NCBI GenBank assembly: GCA_963921425.1
Contig: OY992840.1
Span: forward strand, 7,566,501-7,630,500
Length of the DNA: 64,000 nucleotides
Reading direction: 5' to 3'
From: Dryas octopetala
Taxonomy: Eukaryota > Streptophyta > Magnoliopsida > Rosales > Rosaceae
Shown: one piece after another, positions 59,446 to 64,000 of the stretch
Position numbering within the stretch: the first letter of the stretch is position 1
Layout of the letters: every line of letters starts with the position of its first letter
Program-made: the position numbers and the translations under genes
Notes under the pieces: generated by a model
Databases searched by the model: none
What the model was told of the DNA's origin: nothing
What the model saw: the letters and a program-made list of their open reading frames with translations, nothing else

Positions 59446-60021
59446 GAGTGCTGCTATTTGCACACCCTTTTCTTCTCTTTGCAAACCCTTTCTTAAAATA
59501 AAAAATAAAAACTCAAAGGAAAAGACCTTATACCCCATCAATTTTTCTTTTTGCACACCCTTCCTAAACAGAAAAAAAAAAAACACACACACACCCAAAA
59601 ATCACACACCCCATCCCCATCTCCCCCCTCCCCCCCGTACACACCCCCTCACTCACACACCTCCTCCCCACCTCTCCTCTCTCCGGCACACACCTATCCC
59701 CGAGCAGCCTACCACCACCGGCGACCACCCCACCCTCTCTTCTTTTTCTTCCCCTTACCCGGACCACCTCCCTTCCTCCAGCAAGCTCACCGTCGCGCGC
59801 CGGAGAAGAAAACTTAAAAAAAAAAAAATTGGATCGGGTTCGGTGGACCAGTGCCGAACCCAATGGTTTCGTTCGGTAGGTACCCACCGAACAATCCTAT
59901 TCTATTCGGCGGGTACCTGTCGAACGAAACCACCGGGTTCGGCACTGGTCCGCCGAACCCGCTGCAATTTTTTTTTTTTTACTAGTTTGGCTGTCTGCTT
60001 GGGTGAGAGGAGAGAAGGAAG

Positions 60022-60062
<41 letters not shown>

Positions 60063-60412
60063 AAGGGAGGAGCCGAGGAGGGGCTGCCGGGCTGGTTATG
60101 GTGGCTGTTTTGGGTGGTGCTGCGCGCGGTGGTGGTGCTGCGAGGAAGGTGGTGGTGCTGCGAGGAAGATGGTGGTGCGAGGAATGTGGTGCTGCTGGTG
60201 CGAGGAAGGTGGTGGTGCTGCTGGTGCGAGGAAGGTGGTGATGGGGCGGAGGGGAAAAAAACAGAGCAAGGGGGTGTGTACGGGGGGGAGATGGGGATGG
60301 GGGTGTGTGGGTGAGGGAAGGGCCAAATGGTCTTTTCTCTTGAATTTTTTTTTTTTTTTTTTCAGAAAGGGTGTGCAAAAAGAAATTTAGGGGTGTGCAA
60401 ATAGCAGCCCTC
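59446..60412. mobile_element. GC-rich foldback DNA element, Mutator-like (967 bp)
   Basis: The ends gagtgctgctatttgcacac and the complement gagggctgctatttgcacac are inverted copies, flanked on both sides by T runs that could be a 9-bp duplication. Most of the element folds on itself: tgcacaccc motifs near both ends, a cccc-rich arm at 59600-59660 against a gggg-rich arm at 60265-60315, and an inner palindrome at 59833-59970 around ggttcggtggaccagtgc and its complement. It contains a (GA)n run at 60025-60058. Long open frames inside it are repeat artefacts. Confidence 0.82.
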
Positions 60413-61748
60413 TTTTTTTTTTCACATGAATGTGCACGAAAAGTTGAGGGTCTCATTTTAATTGTTTGCCTCGGAAGTTTCCCAAGAACAACCAAGCTAG
60501 AATCAAGTAAGTTCGATTTAATTACTCAAAAACTAATTTAATACATCATAAATTCTTTGGAAGGTTTGAAAACGAAGACCCCCTTAATACATCATAATTT
60601 AATGGCTATAGTAATTTTATTAAATAACCCCTTTGGAACATTTAGCACAAAACCACTTGAACAATTCAATACCCGCTGGAGCAATGTAACAAAATATAAT
60701 TGTTTGAAATTAGAAGAAATAAAAGCCCATTTTCCAAGCCTCGTGGAAAATATAAAAACCCCTTAAAATTATTAAAAGACAAATTACCCTTGACATAAAA
60801 TCAAAATTATTGAAATAAAATTATTCCATTTAAGAACCCTTTTCTTTTACTAAACTTTACGAACCCTTCGAAAAATATTAATTTCAAAATCATTAAAACC
60901 ATTTTGTGGAATGTTTTATAGAATCACCTATTGTAAAGCCTGGTGGAGGAGGTGAAATATATAGTAATTGGCTAAACACATGGATCATATTGAATTTCAA
61001 TATATGTAAGCCTAGGAGTGTTTGCAACAAAGTTGTTCATGAATTGATAAGATAATGGTAGCTTTGTACTGTGAGAAGAAGATAGGGTGTGGATAGGTGT
61101 GTAAGTCCCTGGGTGGCTTCCTTCTTTTCCCCAATACCTGATCTCATATTGAGATACATGTAATTTTCGACAAACAAAAATCACAAGACAAATTTCAGTA
61201 GATTGTGATTTGTGACCAATAGCTTTGGCATTGTGCATTAGATGAAAACTACTCTTGTAGCCAAAACCGCATGAAATAATGAGCATTAATTTACTTTGTC
61301 ATAACTTAATTAATTGAACCTACCTTGCTTCTTAGAAAGAAAAAGAGACAAAGGGGATGACAAGCTTACCTAATTGGGAGTGTTTCAATATCAAACACTT
61401 TTGTTTAGTCTCCCTCATAAAAGTTTTTGTAAGAAGCACTTATTCATTATGGATTTATGTAGGGCGAGAGGATTTTGAAATGCCTTAACGATGTTGACAT
61501 AGGTAGTTTGTTGTATTTTCTTCTCGTATATAATGAAAAATTTCTAAATTCACTATTGCACCACTATGTGCTTCAACCAGAAACACTAATCTATCTGCAT
61601 TAAAAGTATTTCTCTAATCTATATAATTAAGAAACACTTCTTTGTTTATTTAAAATAAGTAGTAAAATAAATTTTATTTTTTGACATGTGGAGAGAGATC
61701 GATTCGAACTTAATTTGGATTCTTCCAACATTGAAGAAAAAAAAATAC
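60413..61748. other. Gene-free stretch between MULE-like element and inhibitor gene 2
   Basis: AT-rich, with no supported gene on either strand. A partial SINE-like patch (gagatcgattcgaactt near 61695) follows a T-rich run, but no target duplication was found. Confidence 0.45.
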
Positions 61749-61795
61749 CACTTAACTAATAACTTTTTTTTTGGCCAAGCACTTAACTAATAACT
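61749..61795 (-). mobile_element. Micro-retroinsertion (15 bp) with 16-bp TSD
   Basis: cacttaactaataact is present at 61749-61764 and, perfectly, at 61780-61795. The 15 bases between are T's followed by ggccaag; on the minus strand, CTTGGCC plus an A tail. Confidence 0.78.
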
Positions 61796-62031
61796 AATTG
61801 GTATAAAATGAACAAAAAAAAAAGGACATATTTAATTATTAAAAAACGCTTTTAGCATTTAAAAAATAATCACTAAACAGGCATAACAAAAAAAAGAAAA
61901 ACCTTTTAGCATATACCCTAGAAACGGGAATATAATATAGAGAGAAATAAACTGCTTATATATCTTATTAGATTTTTTTTTTTTTTTTTTCAAGCTTATT
62001 GGCCGGAATATTATAAGTATGAACTGCCGAT

Positions 62032-62598
62032 CTATCTAGCTTTCTTACTAGATAACTTGTTGATAAAAGAAAGAGAAATGGCAGTCAATTGAAAGAACAT
62101 ATCATCCTCTTTGCTCAATGGAGACACTTGACCTTTCTTGTCCTTGAACCCATCTTCACAAGTAGTAGATGCATCCATGGCAGAACTGATTTTCACATTA
62201 GCTGTAAGAAAATCCTTGGACTGAAAGGCAGAAGTAGCTTCTTGTAGGGTAGGAATGGCATCCGAGTAGAGGTCCAAGCAGTCTTGCAAGCATTCCTTTG
62301 CATACTTGTCAAATCGTTTGTCCTCCAAAAGCTTTGAGATGGTGGAGTTGATGTTTGTGGCATTGGATATGCATAGCTCAAGTGAGATGGCTGCTAGTCC
62401 TTCGAGGCTGGCTTTGTGGCTTTTGGGGTTGGCCTCAATGCTTTCAACACAGAAGTTGTAGCTCAAATTTGGATCACTTTGTGCAGCTGTCTTGCAAGAA
62501 TCTTGGATGAGATCATTCGAACCCATTGTGATGTGAAAGAGCATGAGAAAAGTGATGGTCTTGTAAATTGAAGAGATGAGACACCTCATTTTTCCCAT
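62032..62598 (-). CDS. Invertase/pectin methylesterase inhibitor family protein 2
   Basis: One exon of 188 aa. A signal peptide covers about residues 8-26 (SSIYKTITFLMLFHITMG). The PMEI domain follows: IQDSCKTAAQSDPNLSYNFC for the first disulfide hairpin, LEGLAAISLELCISNATN, ECLQDCLDLYSDAIPTLQEA and TTCEDGFKDKKGQVSPLSKE. It belongs to the same Pla a 1-like putative invertase inhibitor subgroup as the gene at 57063 and shares its orientation, so the two are probably an old tandem pair separated by transposon insertions. The start at 62598 is the first ATG after the TATA box; a second in-frame Met is at residue 4. Secreted to the apoplast by inference. Confidence 0.92.
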   Translation of the reverse strand: MGKMRCLISSIYKTITFLMLFHITMGSNDLIQDSCKTAAQSDPNLSYNFCVESIEANPKSHKASLEGLAAISLELCISNATNINSTISKLLEDKRFDKYAKECLQDCLDLYSDAIPTLQEATSAFQSKDFLTANVKISSAMDASTTCEDGFKDKKGQVSPLSKEDDMFFQLTAISLSFINKLSSKKAR

Positions 62599-62639
62599 TA
62601 TCTTTGATGGTCTTTTGAGAGTAAAATTGGAGGGAGCGT

Positions 62640-62652
62640 TATTTATAAATAT
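62640..62652 (-). promoter_or_regulatory. TATA box of inhibitor gene 2
   Basis: On the minus strand, tatatttataaat lies about 45-50 bp upstream of the ATG at 62598, the same spacing as in the gene at 57063. Confidence 0.6.
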
Positions 62653-62683
62653 ACACTGACACACACACAAGAAACATGCATGT

Positions 62684-62719
62684 ATCTTGGACCTTTTTTT
62701 CGGTAAAAAATCTTGGACC
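62684..62719 (-). mobile_element. Micro-retroinsertion (16 bp) with 10-bp TSD
   Basis: atcttggacc occurs at 62684-62693 and 62710-62719, flanking tttttttcggtaaaaa. On the minus strand the insert is TTTTTACCG followed by A's. It lies just upstream of the inhibitor gene 2 promoter. Confidence 0.6.
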
Positions 62720-62842
62720 ATTTAAGCTCCATTAATGTTAGATTCACTAAAATCTGATACCTAATTAAATTTGTTAAATAAATGACGGGGTCTCTATACA
62801 TTTCACTAAATAACGTATTGATATACATTTCATTAAATTATA

Positions 62843-63237
62843 GGGATTAATGTCATTTTGCTCCTCAGACTATTACACATGTATCAGTTTGCTCCCCAGA
62901 CTTCTAATTTGGAAAATTAAGGACCCTGACTTTTTCAATTTTGCCAATTAAGGTTATTCCGTCAATTTATACATTTTTCATCTAAAATGTCGAGATGATC
63001 AAGCAAAATTTAGCAAGAAATAAAAGAGGAAAAATGATGCATGAGGAAAAAATGATAAGATCTAATTGGAAGGGACCATTTTGCCCTCAAAGATTTGGAT
63101 AAACAATGTGTAAATTGACAAAAGAACCTCAATTGGCAAAATTGAAAAAGTCAGAGTCCTTAATTTTCCAAATTAGAAGTCTGGGGAGCAAACTGATACA
63201 AGTGTAATAGTCGGGGGAGCAAAATAGTATTAATCCC
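62843..63237. mobile_element. Mutator-like foldback MITE with 9-bp TSD
   Basis: Arms of about 112 bp start gggattaatgtcattttgct and end with the inverted counterpart, sharing tatcagtttgctccccagac. The flanking 9-mers taaattata (62834-62842) and taaataata (63238-63246) differ at one base. The total is 395 bp with no coding content. Confidence 0.9.
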
Positions 63238-63246
63238 TAAATAATA

Positions 63247-63657
63247 TGTCTGTATACGTTTCACTTATATATATATGTCAATATATCTTACTTTAATTTT
63301 TGAAAATAAATGACGTCGTCATAATGAATTAGATTTCAATACATAAAAAATTGCCACATCATTTAATGAAAAATTTGGTGATCGAATAAATTTGGTAAGC
63401 GTAACAGTCCCTTTTAAATTCTTGTTTTTTTATCATTCTTTTAAATTCTTGTTTGAATATATAATCTAAATTATGAACTAGCTGTTAATAATCTAGTGGT
63501 ATTTCCCCCAATATTAGGAGAGGTCTCAAATTTGAATCCCCATCAATACTCTATATAAAAATATGATCTAATTAACAATTTTACTCAATAACCCACCCAT
63601 ACATGTATCATGCATGTATGTGTGTGTCTGTAGTCTTCTTTAATTTACTCCAAACTA
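63247..63657. other. Gene-free stretch
   Basis: AT-rich sequence with a tatatatatgt run near 63267 and a tgtgtgtgt run near 63618. No gene is seen. Confidence 0.45.
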
Positions 63658-63702
63658 TAAATCAAGATATTTTTTCTTTTGGCCATTTAAATCAAGATAT
63701 TT
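63658..63702 (-). mobile_element. Micro-retroinsertion (15 bp) with 15-bp TSD
   Basis: taaatcaagatattt is present at 63658-63672 and 63688-63702, perfectly. The 15-base insert is tttcttttggccatt; on the minus strand, AATGGCC followed by an A-rich tail. Confidence 0.75.
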
Positions 63703-63937
63703 GATTATACATAATCACGCTTAAATAGATTAATCTATTTAAGAAACTACTGGTAAAAGGAGTACGTATTGATCTATGCATAATTTAATTGGAAGGTGTC
63801 GTGGAATCTTTACATGGTGATGAGTCTATAGAGAAAGTGCACATCATGAATTGTGGCAAATGAGACATCTCTTGTTCTTTTTGTTTTCTGTTTTGACATA
63901 GTTTTTGGTTATGAAGATACGTGACTCCTATATTCTC

Positions 63938-63950
63938 TATATAAAAGGGT
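63938..63950 (+). promoter_or_regulatory. Possible TATA box near the window edge
   Basis: ctatataaaaggg matches the plant TATA consensus well and could serve a plus-strand gene starting beyond the window. An ATG at 63970 follows within about 30 bp but opens only a two-codon-scale frame before the edge, so nothing more can be said. Confidence 0.25.
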
Positions 63951-64000
63951 AACTTTGGCACGCAACGCATGGATGCATGTGAGTTTATTAAGTGAAAAGA

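Noticed and set aside
59444-60495. Long open frames (up to 265 and 197 residues) on both strands
   Set aside because: They lie almost wholly within the GC-rich foldback element, consist of Pro/His/Thr or Arg/Gly low-complexity strings mirrored on the two strands, and match no family.
60972-61286. 104-residue open frame on the minus strand
   Set aside because: No domain, no targeting signal, no splice or promoter support; codon content is like the surrounding non-coding DNA.
62599-62721. N-terminal extension of inhibitor gene 2
   Set aside because: It crosses the TATA box and the micro-insertion; the signal peptide fits the start at 62598.

Overview
This window is nuclear DNA from a flowering plant. 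It is AT-rich, its genes are split by GT-AG introns, and it carries a plant-type U2 snRNA promoter (USE plus TATA), plant gene families, SINEs, MITEs, solo LTRs, a Helitron and a decayed chloroplast fragment. The gene sequences and repeat style suggest a dicot, most likely Rosaceae and perhaps Prunus. That assignment is inference, because no search could be run.

Layout. 0-5.8 kb holds no gene; it contains a hAT-like element with a candidate solo LTR inside it, foldback repeats and a SINE. 5.87-15.99 kb is a direct tandem duplication of about 4.7 kb, each unit carrying one complete five-exon HAD phosphatase gene (SGPP-like). 18.2-19.4 kb is a three-exon AOP-type 2-oxoglutarate/Fe(II) dioxygenase. 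19.9-20.2 kb is a chloroplast insertion with a dead trnR-ACG. 20.9-21.6 kb is a clean solo LTR. 23.6-29.5 kb (minus) is a 15-exon dynamin-related protein of the DRP1 group. 32-45 kb is a gene graveyard: three decayed paralogous blocks with AP2/B3-like (RAV-type) fragments, broken up by a Helitron, MITEs and a 1.15-kb TIR element, plus a truncated purine permease. 46.3-47.6 kb (minus) is an intact purine permease. 48.2-48.5 kb is a U2 snRNA gene, followed by a relic of a second U2 promoter split by a MITE. 50.2 kb is a tRNA-Glu(TTC). 52.0-54.3 kb is an intronless mitochondrial intron maturase (nMAT2-like). 57.1-57.7 and 62.0-62.6 kb (both minus) are two secreted invertase/pectin-methylesterase inhibitor family genes, separated by a LINE RNase H relic, a hAT MITE and a GC-rich 967-bp foldback element.

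The genes are independent plant transcription units, not an operon. They cover sugar-phosphate turnover, specialised metabolism, cell-plate and endocytic membrane scission, purine/cytokinin-type transport, splicing (U2) and organelle splicing (nMAT2), and apoplastic invertase/PME control. No new multi-gene system was found. The most unusual signals are structural: seven tiny poly(A)/poly(T) insertions of 15-38 bp, each bracketed by a 10-21 bp target-site duplication; a short Helitron whose empty site survives in a paralogous block; a duplicated and disrupted U2 promoter; and a long gene-free hairpin at 56.1 kb. All exon coordinates were worked out by hand from splice signals and reading-frame continuity.
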